Below are positions 44,489 to 59,400 of a stretch of 64,000 bases of DNA, piece by piece. The translations under genes were made by a program, and so were the position numbers. Source of the DNA: Astropecten irregularis (lineage: Eukaryota; Echinodermata; Asteroidea; Paxillosida; Astropectinidae); contig OZ020255.1 in the NCBI GenBank assembly GCA_963971285.1, positions 6,944,001-7,008,000 of the forward strand, in the 5' to 3' direction. Numbering within the stretch: position 1 is the first letter of the stretch; each line of letters starts with the position of its first letter. A model generated the notes under the pieces. That model ran no database searches. It was not told the DNA's origin and saw only the letters and a program-made list of their open reading frames with translations.

Positions 44489-47400
44489 TTGTCGCATAGC
44501 GTGTGGTGCTATACTTGGATTTTCGGCCATGAACCTGACTTTGGAATTTGGCACAGCTCATACTTTCCTGTAGAGTTCATCTGGGGCTACATTTCGTGCA
44601 AGTTTCAGCTCGATTGCCTCTGTATTGAGGGAGAAATTTCAAACTCTAGCAGAAAAAAGTGTCTCATAGTCAAAGTGCATTTTTTTTTTTGCCGACTGCT
44701 CTGCCGTTTTGTCGCATAGCGTGTGGTGCTATACTTGGATTCTCGGCCATGAACATGACTTTGGAATTTGGCACAGCTCATTCTTTCCTGTAACTTTCCT
44801 GTAGAGTACATGTGGGGCTACATTTCGTGCAAGTTTCAGCTCGATGGCCTCAGTATTGATGGAGAAATTTCAAACTCTAGCAGAAAAAAGTGTCTCCTAG
44901 TCTAAGCGCAGTTTTTTTGCCGCCTGCTCTGCCGTTTGTCGCATAGCGTGTGGTGCTATACTTGGATTTTCGGCCATGAACATGACTTTGGAATTTGGCA
45001 CTGCTCATACTTTCCTGTAGAGTACATCTGAGTCTACATTTCGTGCAAGTTTCAGCTCGATTGCCTCAGTATTGAGGGATGAATTTCAAACTCTAGCAGA
45101 AAAAAGTGTCTCCTAGTCTAAGCGCAGTTTTTTTTGCCGCCTGCTCTGCCGTTTGTCGCAAAGCGTGTGGTGCTATACTTGGATTTTCGGCCATAAACAT
45201 GACCTTCGAATTTGGCACAACTCATACTTTCCTGTAGAGAACATCTGGGGTTACGTTTCGTGCAAGTTTCAGCTCGATTGCCTCAGTATTGAGGGAGAAA
45301 TTTTAAACTCTAGCAGAAAAAAGTGTCTCCTAGTCTAAGCGCAGTTTTTTTGCCGCCTGCTCTGCCGTTTGTCGCATAGCGTGTGGTGCTATACTTGGAT
45401 TTTCGGCCATGAACATGACTTTCTAATTTGGCACTGCTCATACTTTCCTGTAGAGTACATCTGGGGCTACATTTCGTGCAAGTTTCAGCTCGATTGCCTC
45501 AGTATTGAGGGAGAAATTTCAAACTCTAGCAGAAAAAAGTGTCTCCTAGTCTAAGCGAAGTTTTTTTGCCGCCTGCTCTGCCGTTTGTCGCATAGCGTGT
45601 GGTTCTAAACTTGGATTTTCGGCCATGAACATGACTTTGGAATTTGGCACAGCTCATACTTTCCTGTAGAGTACATCTGGGGCTACATTTCGTGCAAATT
45701 TGAGCCCGATTGCCTCAGTATTGAGGGAGAAATTACAAACTCTAGCAGAAAAAAGTGTCTCTAAGTCTAAGTGCAGTTTTTATGGCGCCTGCTCCATTGC
45801 TTTCTCGCATAACGTGTGGTGCTATACTTGGATTTTCGGCCATGAACATGACTTTGGAATTTGGCACAACTCATTCTTTCCTGTAGAGTACATCTGGGGC
45901 TACATTTCGTGCAAGTTTCAGCTCGATTGCCTCTGTATTGAGGGAGAAATTACAAACTCTAGCAGAAAAAAGTGTCTCTAAGTCTAAGTGCAGTTTTTAT
46001 GGCGCCTGCTCCATTGCTTTCTCGCATAACGTGTGGTGCTATACTTGGATTTTCGGCCATGAACTTGACTTTGGAATTTGGCACAGCTCATTCTTTCCTG
46101 TAGAGTTTATCTGGGGCTACATTTCATGTAAGTTTCAGGACGATTGCCTCAGGATTGAGGGAGAAATTTCAAACTCTAGCAGAAAAAAGGGTCTCCTAGT
46201 CTAAGCGCAGTTTTTTTGCCGACTGCTCTGCCGTTTTGTCGCATAGCGTGTGGTGCTATACTTGGATTTTCGGCCATGAATATGACTTTGGAATTTGGCA
46301 GAGCTCATACTTTCCTGTAACTTTCCTGTAGAGTACATGTGGGGCTACATTTCGTGCAAGTTTCAGCTCGATTGCCTCAGTATTGAGGGATAAATTTCAA
46401 ACTCTAGCAGAAAAAAGTGTCTCCTAGTCTAAGCGCAGTTTTTTTGCCGCCTGCTCTGCCGTTTTGTCGCATAGCGTGTGGTGCTATACTTGGATTTTCG
46501 GCCATGAACCTGACTTTGGAATTTGGCACAGCTCATACTTTCCTGTAGAGTTCATCTGGGGCTACATTTCGTGCAAGTTTCAGCTCGATTGCCTCTGTAT
46601 TGAGGGAGAAATTTCAAACTCTAGCAGAAAAAAGTGTCTCATAGTCAAAGTGCATTTTTTTTTTTGCCGACTGCTCTGCCGTTTTGTCGCATAGCGTGTG
46701 GTGCTATACTTGGATTCTCGGCCATGAACATGACTTTGGAATTTGGCACAGCTCATTCTTTCCTGTAACTTTCCTGTAGAGTACATGTGGGGCTACATTT
46801 CGTGCAAGTTTCAGCTCGATTGCCTAAGTATTGAGGGAGTAATTTCAAACTCTAGCAGAAAAAAGTGTCTCCTAGTCTAAGCGCAGTTTTTTTGCCGCCT
46901 GCTCTGCCGTTTGTCGCATAGCGTGTGGTGCTATACTTGGATTTTCGGCCATGAACCTGACTTTGGAATTTGGCACAGCTCATACTTTCCTGTAGAGTTC
47001 ATCTGGGGCTACATTTCGTGCAAGTTTCAGCTCGATTGCCTCAGTATTGAGGGAGAAATTTCAAACTCTAGCAGAAAAAAGTGTCTCCTAGTCTAAGCGC
47101 AGTTTTTTTGCCGCCTGCTCTGCCGTTTGTCGCATAGCATGTGGTGCTATACTTGGATTTTCGGCCATGAACATGACTTTGGAATTTGGCACAGCTCCTA
47201 CTTTTCTGTAGAGTACATCTGGGGCTACATTTCGTGCAAGTTTCAGCTCGATTGCCTCAGTATTGAGGGAGAAATTTCAAACTCTAGCAGAAAAAAGTGT
47301 CTCCTAGTCTAAGCGCAGTTTTTTTGCCGCCTGATCTGCCGTTTGTCGCATAGCGTGTGGTGCTATACTTGGATTTTCGGCCATGAACATGACTTTGGAA

Positions 47401-50400
47401 TTTGGCACTGCTCATACTTTCCTGTAGAGTACATCTGAGTCTACATTTCGTGCAAGTTTCAGCTCGATTGCCTCAGTATTGAGGGATAAATTTCAAACTC
47501 TAGCAAAAAAAAGTGTCTCCTAGTCTAAGCGCAGTTTTTTTGCCGCCTGCTCTGCCGTTTGTCGCAAAGCGTGTGGTGCTATACTTGGATTTTATAAACA
47601 TGACTTTCGAATTTGGCACAGCTCATACTTTCCTGTAGAGAACATCTGGGGCTACATTTCGTGCAAGTTTCAGCTCGATTGCCTCAGTATTGAGGGAGAA
47701 ATTTTAAACTCTAGCAGAAAAAAGTGTCTCCTAGTCTAAGCGCAGTTTTTTTGCCGCCTGCTCTGCCGTTTGTCGCATAGCGTGTGGTGCTATACTTGGA
47801 TTTTCGGCCATGAACATGACTTTGGAATTTGGCACTGCTCATACTTTCCTGTAATGTACATCTGAGTTTACATTTCGTGCAAATTTGAGCCCGATTGCCT
47901 CAGTATTGAGGGAGAAATTACAAACTCTAGCAGAAAAAAGTGTCTCTAAGTCTAAGTGCAGTTTTTATGGCGCCTGCTCCATTGCTTTCTCGCATAACGT
48001 GTGGTGATATACTTGGATTTTCGGCCATGAACATGACTTTGGAATTTGGCACAGCTCATGCTTTCCTGTAGAGTACATCTGGGGCTACATTTCGTGCAAG
48101 TTTCAGCTCGATTGCCTCAGTATTGAGGGATTAATTTCAAACTCTAGCAGAAAAAAGTGTCTCCTAGTCTAAGCGCAGTTTTTTTGCCGCCTGCTCTGCC
48201 GTTTGTCGCATAGCGTGTGGTGCTATACTTGGATTTTCGGCCATGAACATGACTTTCTTATTTGGCACTGCTCATACTTTCCTGTAGAGTACATCTGGGG
48301 CTACATTTCGTGCAAGTTTCAGCTCGATTGCCTCAGTATTGAGGGAGAAATTTCAAACTCTAGCAGAAAAAAGTGTCTCCTAGTCTAAGCGAAGTTTTTT
48401 TGCCGCCTGCTCTGCCGTTTGTCGCATAGCGTGTGGTTCTAAACTTGGATTTTCGGCCATGAACATGACTTTGGAATTTGGCACAGCTCATACTTTCCTG
48501 TAGAGTACATCTGGGGCTACATTTCGTGCAAATTTGAGCCCGATTGCCTCAGTATTGAGGGAGAAATTACAAACTCTAGCAGAAAAAAGTGTCTCTAAGT
48601 CTAAGTGCAGTTTTTATGGCGCCTGCTCCATTGCTTTCTCGCATAGCGTGTGGTGCTATACTTGGATTCTCGGCCATGAACATGACTTTGGAATTTGGCA
48701 CAGCTCATTCTTTCCTGTAACTTTCCTGTAGAGTCGTGTGGGGCTACATTTCGTGCAAGTTTCAGCTCGATTGCCTAAGTATTGAGGGAGTAATTTCAAA
48801 CTCTAGCAGAAAAAAGTGTCTCCTAGTCTAAGCGCAGTTTTTTTGCCGCCTGCTCTGCCGTTTGTCGCATAGCGTGTGGTGCTATACTTGGATTTTCGGC
48901 CATGAACCTGACTTTGGAATTTGGCACAGCTCATACTTTCCTGTAGAGTACATCTGGGGCTACATTTCGTGCAAGTTTCAGCTCGATTGCCTCAGTATTG
49001 AGGGAGAAATTTCAAACTCTAGCAGAAAAAAGTGTCTCCTAGTCTAAGCGCAGTTTTTTTGCCGCCTGCTCTGCCGTTTGTCGCATAGCATGTGGTGCTA
49101 TACTTGGATTTTCGGCCATGAACATGACTTTGGAATTTGGCACAGCTCCTACTTTCCTGTAGAGTACATCTGGGGCTACATTTCGTGCAAGTTTCAGCTC
49201 GATTGCCTCAGTATTGAGGGAGAAATTTCAAACTCTAGCAGAAAAAAGTGTCTCCTAGTCTAAGCTCAGTTTTTTTGCCGCCTGATCTGCCGTTTGTCGC
49301 ATAGCGTGTGGTGCTATACTTGGATTTTTGGCCATGAACATGACTTTGGAATTTGGCACTGCTCATACTTTCCTGTAGAGTACATCTGAGTCTACATTTC
49401 GTGCAAGTTTCAGCTCGATTGCCTCAGTATTGAGGGATAAATTTCAAACTCTAGCAGAAAAAAGTGTCTCCTAGTCTAAGCGCAGTTTTTTTGCCGCCTG
49501 CTCTGCCGTTTGTCGCAAAGCGTGTGGTGCTATACTTGGATTTTATAAACATGACTTTCGAATTTGGCACAGCTCATACTTTCCTGTAGAGAACATCTGG
49601 GGCTACATTTCGTGCAAGTTTCAGCTCGATTGCCTCAGTATTGAGGGAGAAATTTTAAACTCTAGCAGAAAAAAGTGTCTCCTAGTCTAAGCGCAGTTTT
49701 TTTGCCGCCTGCTCTGCCGTTTGTCGCATAGCGTGTGGTGCTATACTTGGATTTTCGGCCATGAACATGACTTTGGAATTTGGCACTGCTCATACTTTCC
49801 TGTAGAGTACATCTGAGTTTACATTTCGTGCAAATTTGAGCCCTATTGCCTCAGTATTGAGGGAGAAATTACAAACTCTAGCAGAAAAAAGTGTCTCTAA
49901 GTCTAAGTGCAGTTTTTATGGCGCCTGCTCCATTGCTTTCTCGCATAACGTGTGGTGATATACTTGGATTTTCGGCCATGAACATGACTTTGGAATTTGG
50001 CACAGCTCATGCTTTCCTGTAGAGTACATCTGGGGCTACATTTCGTGCAAGTTTCAGCTCGATTGCCTCAGTATTGAGGGATTAATTTCAAACTCTAGCA
50101 GAAAAAAGTGTCTCATAGTCAAAGTGCATTTTTTTTTTGCCGACTGCTCTGCCATTTTGTCGCATAGCGTGTGGTGCTATACTTGGATTTTCGGCCATGA
50201 ACTTGACTTTGGAATTTGGCACAGCTCATTCTTTCCTGTAGAGTTTATCTGGGGCTACATTTCATGTAAGTTTCAGGACGATTGCCTCAGGATTGAGGGA
50301 GAAATTTCAAACTCTAGCAGAAAAAAGGGTCTCCTAGTCTAAGCGCAGTTTTTTTGCCGACTGCTCTGCCGTTTTGTCGCATAGCGTGTGGTGCTATACT

Positions 50401-53400
50401 TGGATTTTCGGCCATGAATATGACTTTGGAATTTGGCAGAGCTCATACTTTCCTGTAACTTTCCTGTAGAGTACATGTGGGGCTACATTTCGTGCAAGTT
50501 TCAGCTCGATTGCCTCAGTATTGAGGGATAAATTTCAAACTCTAGCAGAAAAAAGTGTCTCCTAGTCTAAGCGCAGTTTTTTTGCCGCCTGCTCTGCCGT
50601 TTTGTCGCATAGCGTGTGGTGCTATACTTGGATTTTCGGCCATGAACCTGACTTTGGAATTTGGCACAGCTCATACTTTCCTGTAGAGTTCATCTGGGGC
50701 TACATTTCGTGCAAGTTTCAGCTCGATTGCCTCTGTATTGAGGGAGAAATTTCAAACTCTAGCAGAAAAAAGTGTCTCATAGTCAAAGTGCATTTTTTTT
50801 TTTGCCGACTGCTCTGCCGTTTTGTCGCATAGCGTGTGGTGCTATACTTGGATTCTCGGCCATGAACATGACTTTGGAATTTGGCACAGCTCATTCTTTC
50901 CTGTAACTTTCCTGTAGAGTACATGTGGGGCTACATTTCGTGCAAGTTTCAGCTCGATTGCCTAAGTATTGAGGGAGTAATTTCAAACTCTAGCAGAAAA
51001 AAGTGTCTCCTAGTCTAAGCGCAGTTTTTTTGCCGCCTGCTCTGCCGTTTGTCGCATAGCGTGTGGTGCTATACTTGGATTTTCGGCCATGAACATGACT
51101 TTGGAATTTGGCACTGCTCATACTTTCCTGTAGAGTACATCTGAGTCTACATTTCGTGCAAGTTTCAGCTCGATTGCCTCAGTATTGAGGGATGAATTTC
51201 AAACTCTAGCAGAAAAAAGTGTCTCCTAGTCTAAGCGCAGTTTTTTTTGCCGCCTGCTCTGCCGTTTGTCGCAAAGCGTGTGGTGCTATACTTGGATTTT
51301 CGGCCATAAACATGACTTTCGAATTTGGCACAACTCATACTTTCCTGTAGAGAACATCTGGGGTTACGTTTCGTGCAAGTTTCAGCTCGATTGCCTCAGT
51401 ATTGAGGGAGAAATTTTAAACTCTAGCAGAAAAAAGTGTCTCCTAGTCTAAGCGCAGTTTTTTTGCCGCCTGCTCTGCCGTTTGTCGCATAGCGTGTGGT
51501 GCTATACTTGGATTTTCGGCCATGAACATGACTTTCTAATTTGGCACTGCTCATACTTTCCTGTAGAGTACATCTTGGGCTACATTTCGTGCAAGTTTCA
51601 GCTCGATTGCCTCAGTATTGAGGGAGAAATTTCAAACTCTAGCAGAAAAAAGTGTCTCCTAGTCTAAGCGAAGTTTTTTTGCCGCCTGCTCTGCCGTTTG
51701 TCGCATAGCGTGTGGTTCTAAACTTGGATTTTCGGCCATGAACATGACTTTGGAATTTGGCACAGCTCATACTTTCCTGTAGAGTACATCTGGGGCTACA
51801 TTTCGTGCAAATTTGAGCCCGATTGCCTCAGTATTGAGGGAGAAATTACAAACTCTAGCAGAAAAAAGTGTCTCTAAGTCTAAGTGCAGTTTTTATGGCG
51901 CCTGCTCCATTGCTTTCTCGCATAACGTGTGGTGCTATACTTGGATTTTCGGCCATGAACATGACTTTGGAATTTGGCACAACTCATTCTTTCCTGTAGA
52001 GTACATCTGGGGCTACATTTCGTGCAAGTTTCAGCTCGATTGCCTCTGTATTGAGGGAGAAATTTCAAACTAGCAGAAAAAAGTGTCTCATAGTCAAAGT
52101 GCATTTTTTTTTTGCCGACTGCTCTGCCATTTTGTCGCATAGCGTGTGGTGCTATACTTGGATTTTCGGCCATGAACTTGACTTTGGAATTTGGCACAGC
52201 TCATTCTTTCCTGTAGAGTTTATCTGGGGCTACATTTCGTGCAAGTTTCAGGACGATTGCCTCAGGATTGAGGGAGAAATTTCAAACTCTAGCAGAAAAA
52301 AGGGTCTCCTAGTCTAAGCGCAGTTTTTTTGCCGACTGCTCTGCCGTTTTGTCGCATAGCGTGTGGTGCTATACTTGGATTTTCGGCCATGAATATGACT
52401 TTGGAATTTGGCAGAGCTCATACTTTCCTGTAACTTTCCTGAAGAGTACATGTGGGGCTACATTTCGTGCAAGTTTCAGCTTGATTGCCTCAGTATTGAG
52501 GGATAAATTTCAAACTCTAGCAGAAAAAAGTGTCTCCTAGTCTAAGCGCAGTTTTTTTGCCGCCTGCTCTGCCGTTTTGTCGCATAGCGTGTGGTGCTAT
52601 ACTTGGATTTTCGGCCATGAACCTGACTTTGGAATTTGGCACAGCTCATACTTTCCTGTAGAGTTCATCTGGGGCTACATTTCGTGCAAGTTTCAGCTCG
52701 ATTGCCTCTGTATTGAGGGAGAAATTTCAAACTCTAGCAGAAAAAAGTGTCTCATAGTCAAAGTGCATTTTTTTTTTTGCCGACTGCTCTGCCGTTTTGT
52801 CGCATAGCGTGTGGTGCTATACTTGGATTTTCGGCCATGAACATGACTTTGGAATTTGGCACTGCTCATACTTTCCTGTAGAGTACATGTGGGGCTACAT
52901 TTCGTGCAAGTTTCAGCTCGATTGCCTAAGTATTGAGGGAGTAATTTCAAACTCTAGCAGAAAAAAGTGTCTCCTAGTCTAAGCGCAGTTTTTTTGCCGC
53001 CTGCTCTGCCGTTTGTCGCATAGCGTGTGGTGCTATACTTGGATTTTCGGCCATGAACATGACTTTGGAATTTGGCACTGCTCATACTTTCCTGTAGAGT
53101 ACATCTGAGTCTACATTTCGTGCAAGTTTCAGCTCGATTGCCTCAGTATTGAGGGATGAATTTCAAACTCTAGCAGAAAAAAGTGTCTCCTAGTCTAAGC
53201 GCAGTTTTTTTTGCCGCCTGCTCTGCCGTTTGTCGCAAAGCGTGTGGTGCTATACTTGGATTTTCGGCCATAAACATGACTTTCGAATTTGGCACAACTC
53301 ATACTTTCCTGTAGAGAACATCTGGGGTTACGTTTCGTGCAAGTTTCAGCTCGATTGCCTCAGTATTGAGGGAGAAATTTTAAACTCTAGCAGAAAAAAG

Positions 53401-56400
53401 TGTCTCCTAGTCTAAGCGCAGTTTTTTTGCCGCCTGCTCTGCCGTTTGTCGCATAGCGTGTGGTGCTATACTTGGATTTTGGGCCATGAACATGACTTTG
53501 GAATTTGGCACTGCTCATACTTTCCTGTAGAGTACATCTTGGGCTACATTTCGTGCAAGTTTCAGCTCGATTGCCTCAGTATTGAGGGAGAAATTTCAAA
53601 CTCTAGCAGAAAAAAGTGTCTCCTAGTCTAAGCGAAGTTTTTTTGCCGCCTGCTCTGCCGTTTGTCGCATAGCGTGTGGTTCTAAACTTGGATTTTCGGC
53701 CATGAACATGACTTTGGAATTTGGCACAGCTCATACTTTCCTGTAGAGTACATCTGGGGCTACATTTCGTGCAAATTTGAGCCCGATTGCCTCAGTATTG
53801 AGGGAGAAATTACAAACTCTAGCAGAAAAAAGTGTCTCTAAGTCTAAGTGCAGTTTTTATGGCGCCTGCTCCATTGCTTTCTCGCATAACGTGTGGTGCT
53901 ATACTTGGATTTTCGGCCATGAACATGACTTTGGAATTTGGCACAACTCATTCTTTCCTGTAGAGTACATCTGGGGCTACATTTCGTGCAAGTTTCAGCT
54001 CGATTGCCTCTGTATTGAGGGAGAAATTTCAAACTCTAGCAGAAAAAAGTGTCTCATAGTCAAAGTGCATTTTTTTTTTGCCGACTGCTCTGCCATTTTG
54101 TCGCATAGCGTGTGGTGCTATACTTGGATTTTCGGCCATGAACTTGACTTTGGAATTTGGCACAGCTCATTCTTTCCTGTAGAGTTTATATGGGGCTACA
54201 TTTCATGTAAGTTTCAGGACGATTGCCTCAGGATTGAGGGAGAAATTTCAAACTCTAGCAGAAAAAAGGGTCTCCTAGTCTAAGCGCAGTTTTTTTGCCG
54301 ACTGCTCTGCCGTTTTGTCGCATAGCGTGTGGTGCTATACTTGGATTTTCGGCCATGAATATGACTTTGGAATTTGGCAGAGCTCATACTTTCCTGTAAC
54401 TTTCCTGTAGAGTACATGTGGGGCTACATTTCGTGCAAGTTTCAGCTTGATTGCCTCAGTATTGAGGGATAAATTTCAAACTCTAGCAGAAAAAAGTGTC
54501 TCCTAGTCTAAGCGCAGTTTTTTTGCCGCCTGCTCTGCCGTTTTGTCGCATAGCGTGTGGTGCTATACTTGGATTTTCGGCCATGAACCTGACTTTGGAA
54601 TTTGGCACAGCTCATACTTTCCTGTAGAGTTCATCTGGGGCTACATTTCGTGCAAGTTTCAGCTCGATTGCCTCTGTATTGAGGGAGAAATTTCAAACTC
54701 TAGCAGAAAAAAGTGTCTCATAGTCAAAGTGCATTTTTTTTTTTGCCGACTGCTCTGCCGTTTTGTCGCATAGCGTGTGGTGCTATACTTGGATTTTCGG
54801 CCATGAACATGACTTTGGAATTTGGCACTGCTCATACTTTCCTGTAGAGTACATGTGGGGCTACATTTCGTGCAAGTTTCAGCTCGATTGCCTAAGTATT
54901 GAGGGAGTAATTTCAAACTCTAGCAGAAAAAAGTGTCTCCTAGTCTAAGCGCAGTTTTTTTGCCGCCTGCTCTGCCGTTTGTCGCATAGCGTGTGGTGCT
55001 ATACTTGGATTTTCGGCCATGAACATGACTTTGGAATTTGGCACTGCTCATACTTTCCTGTAGAGTACATCTGAGTCTACATTTCGTGCAAGTTTCAGCT
55101 CGATTGCCTCAGTATTGAGGGATGAATTTCAAACTCTAGCAGACAAAAGTGTCTCCTAGTCTAAGCGCAGTTTTTTTGCCGCCTGCTCTGCCGTTTGTCG
55201 CAAAGCGTGTGGTGCTATACTTGGATTTTCGGCCATAAACATGACTTTCGAATTTGGCACAACTCATACTTTCCTGTAGAGAACATCTGGGGTTACGTTT
55301 CGTGCAAGTTTCAGCTCGATTGCCTCAGTATTGAGGGAGAAATTTTAAACTCTAGCAGAAAAAAGTGTCTCCTAGTCTAAGCGCAGTTTTTTTGCCGCCT
55401 GCTCTGCCGTTTGTCGCATAGCGTGTGGTGCTATACTTGGATTTTCGGCCATGAACATGACTTTCTAATTTGGCACTGCTCATACTTTCCTGTAGAGTAC
55501 ATCTGAGTCTACATTTCGTGCAAGTTTCAGCTCGATTGCCTCAGTATTGAGGGAGAAATTTCAAACTCTAGCAGAAAAAAGTGTCTCCTAGTCTAAGCGC
55601 AGTTTTTTTGCCGACTGCTCTGCCGTTTGTCGCATAGCGTGTGGTGCTATACTTGGATTTTCGGCCATGAACCTGACTTTGGAATTTGGCACTGCTCATA
55701 CTTTCCTGTAGAGTTTATCTGGGGCTACATTTCGTGCAAGTTTCAGGACGATTGCCTCAGGATTGAGGGAGAAATTTCAAACTCTAGCAGAAAAAAGGGT
55801 CTCCTAGTCTAAGCGCAGTTTTTTTGCCGACTGCTCTGCCGTTTTGTCGCTTAGCGTGTGGTGCTATACTTGGATTTTCGGCCATGAATATGACTTTGGA
55901 ATTTGGCAGAGCTCATACTTTCCTGTAACTTTCCTGTAGAGTACATGTGGGGCTACATTTCGTGCAAGTTTCAGCTCGATTGCCTCAGTATTGAGGGATA
56001 AATTTCAAACTCTAGCAGAAAAAAGTGTCTCCTAGTCTAAGCGCAGTTTTTTTGCCGCCTGCTCTGCCGTTTTGTCGCATAGCGTGTGGTGCTATACTTG
56101 GATTTTCGGCCATGAACCTGACTTTGGAATTTGGCACAGCTCATACTTTCCTGTAGAGTTCATCTGGGGCTACATTTCGTGCAAGTTTCAGCTCGATTGC
56201 CTCTGTATTGAGGGAGAAATTTCAAACTCTAGCAGAAAAAAGTGTCTCATAGTCAAAGTGCATTTTTTTTTTTGCCGACTGATCTGCCGTTTTGTCGCAT
56301 AGCGTGTGGTGCTATACTTGGATTCTCGGCCATGAACATGACTTTGGAATTTGGCACAGCTCATTCTTTCCTGTAACTTTCCTGTAGAGTACATGTGGGG

Positions 56401-59400
56401 CTACATTTCGTGCAAGTTTCAGCTCGATTGCCTAAGTATTGAGGGAGTAATTTCAAACTCTAGCAGAAAAAAGTGTCTCCTAGTCTAAGCGCAGTTTTTT
56501 TGCCGCCTGCTCTGCCGTTTGTCGCATAGCGTGTGGTGCTAAACTTTGATTTTCGGCCATGAACATGACTTTGGAATTTGGCACAGCTCATACTTTCCTG
56601 TAGAGTACATCTGGGGCTACATTTCGTGCAAGTTTCAGCTCGATTGCCTCAGTATTGAGGGAGAAATTACAAACTCTAGCAGAAAAAAGTGTCTCTAAGT
56701 CTAAGTGCAGTTTTTATGGCGCCTGCTCCATTGCTTTCTCGCATAACGTGTGGTGCTATACTTGGATTTTCGGCCATGAACATGACTTTGGAATTTGGCA
56801 CAACTCATTTTTTCCTGTAGAGTACATCTGGGGCTACATTTCGTGCAAGTTTCAGCTCGATTGCCTCTGTATTGAGGGAGAAATTTCAAACTCTAGCAGA
56901 AAAAAGTGTCTCATAGTCAAAGTGCATTTTTTTTTTGCCGACTGCTCTGCCATTTTGTCGCATAGCGTGTGGTGCTATACTTGGATTTTCGGCCATGAAC
57001 TTGACTTTGGAATTTGGCACAGCTCATTCTTTCCTGTAGAGTTTATCTGGGGCTACATTTCATGTAAGTTTCAGGACGATTGCCTCAGGATTGAGGGAGA
57101 AATTTCAAACTCTAGCAGAAAAAAGGGTCTCCTAGTCTAAGCGCAGTTTTTTTGCCGACTGCTCTGCCGTTTTGTCGCATAGCGTGTGGTGCTATACTTG
57201 GATTTTCGGCCATGAATATGACTTTGGAATTTGGCAGAGCTCATACTTTCCTGTAACTTTCCTGTAGAGTACATGTGGGGCTACATTTCGTGCAAGTTTC
57301 AGCTCGATTGCCTCAGTATTGAGGGATAAATTTCAAACTCTAGCAGAAAAAAGTGTCTCCTAGTCTAAGCGCAGTTTTTTTGCCGCCTGCTCTGCCGTTT
57401 TGTCGCATAGCGTGTGGTGCTATACTTGGATTTTCGGCCATGAACCTGACTTTGGAATTTGGCACAGCTCATACTTTCCTGTAGAGTTCATCTGGGGCTA
57501 CATTTCGTGCAAGTTTCAGCTCGATTGCCTCTGTATTGAGGGAGAAATTTCAAACTCTAGCAGAAAAAAGTGTCTCATAGTCAAAGTGCATTTTTTTTTT
57601 TGCCGACTGCTCTGCCGTTTTGTCGCATAGCGTGTGGTGCTATACTTGGATTCTCGGCCATGAACATGACTTTGGAATTTGGCACAGCTCATTCTTTCCT
57701 GTAACTTTCCTGTAGAGTACATGTGGGGCTACATTTCGTGCAAGTTTCAGCTCGATTGCCTAAGTATTGAGGGAGTAATTTCAAACTCTAGCAGAAAAAA
57801 GTGTCTCCTAGTCTAAGCGCAGTTTTTTTGCCGCCTGCTCTGCCGTTTGTCGCATAGCGTGTGGTGCTATACTTGGATTTTCAGCCATGAACATGACTTT
57901 GGAATTTGGCACTGCTCATACTTTCCTGTAGAGTACATCTGAGTCTACATTTCGTGCAAGTTTCAGCTCGATTGCCTCAGTATTGAGGGATGAATTTCAA
58001 ACTCTAGCAGTAAAAAGTGTCTCCTAGTCTAAGCGCAGTTTTTTTGCCGCCTGCTCTGCCGTTTGTCGCAAAGCGTGTGGTGCTATACTTGGATTTTCGG
58101 CCATAAACATGACTTTCGAATTTGGCACAACTCATACTTTCCTGTAGAGAACATCTGGGGTTACGTTTCGTGCAAGTTTCAGCTCGATTGCCTCAGTATT
58201 GAGGGAGAAATTTCAAACTCTAGCAGAAAAAAGTGTCTCCTAGTCTAAGCGCAGTTTTTTTGCCGACTGCTCTGCCGTTTTGTCGCATAGCGTGTGGTGC
58301 TATACTTGGATTTTCGGCCATGAATATGACTTTGGAATTTGGCAGAGCTCATACTTTCCTGTAACTTTCCTGTAGAGTACATGTGGGGCTACATTTCGTG
58401 CAAGTTTCAGCTCGATTGCCTCAGTATTGAGGGATAAATTTCAAACTCTAGCAGAAAAAAGTGTCTCCTAGTCTAAGCGCAGTTTTTTTGCCGCCTGCTC
58501 TGCCGTTTTGTCGCATAGCGTGTGGTGCTATACTTGGATTTTCGGCCATGAACCTGACTTTGGAATTTGGCACAGCTCATACTTTCCTGTAGAGTTCATC
58601 TGGGGCTACATTTCGTGCAAGTTTCAGCTCGATTGCCTCTGTATTGAGGGAGAAATTTCAAACTCTAGCAGAAAAAAGTGTCTCATAGTCAAAGTGCATT
58701 TTTTTTTTGCCGACTGCTCTGCCGTTTTGTCGCATAGCGTGTGGTGCTATACTTGGATTCTCGGCCATGAACATGACTTTGGAATTTGGCACAGCTCATT
58801 CTTTCCTGTAACTTTCCTGTAGAGTACATGTGGGGCTACATTTCGTGCAAGTTTCAGCTCGATTGCCTAAGTATTGAGGGAGTAATTTCAAACTCTAGCA
58901 GAAAAAAGTGTCTCCTAGTCTAAGCGCAGTTTTTTTGCCGCCTGCTCTGCCGTTTGTCGCATAGCGTGTGGTGCTATACTTGGATTTTCGGCCATGAACA
59001 TGACTTTGGAATTTGGCACTGCTCATACTTTCCTGTAGAGTACATCTGAGTCTACATTTCGTGCAAGTTTCAGCTCGATTGCCTCAGTATTGAGGGATGA
59101 ATTTCAAACTCTAGCAGAAAAAAGTGTCTCCTAGTCTAAGCGCAGTTTTTTTGCCGCCTGCTCTGCCGTTTGTCGCAAAGCGTGTGGTGCTATACTTGGA
59201 TTTTCGGCCATAAACATGACTTTCGAATTTGGCACAACTCATACTTTCCTGTAGAGAACATCTGGGGTTACGTTTCGTGCAAGTTTCAGCTTGATTGCCT
59301 CAGTATTGAGGGATAAATTTCAAACTCTAGCAGAAAAAAGTGTCTCCTAGTCTAAGCGCAGTTTTTTTGCCGCCTGCTCTGCCGTTTTGTCGCATAGCGT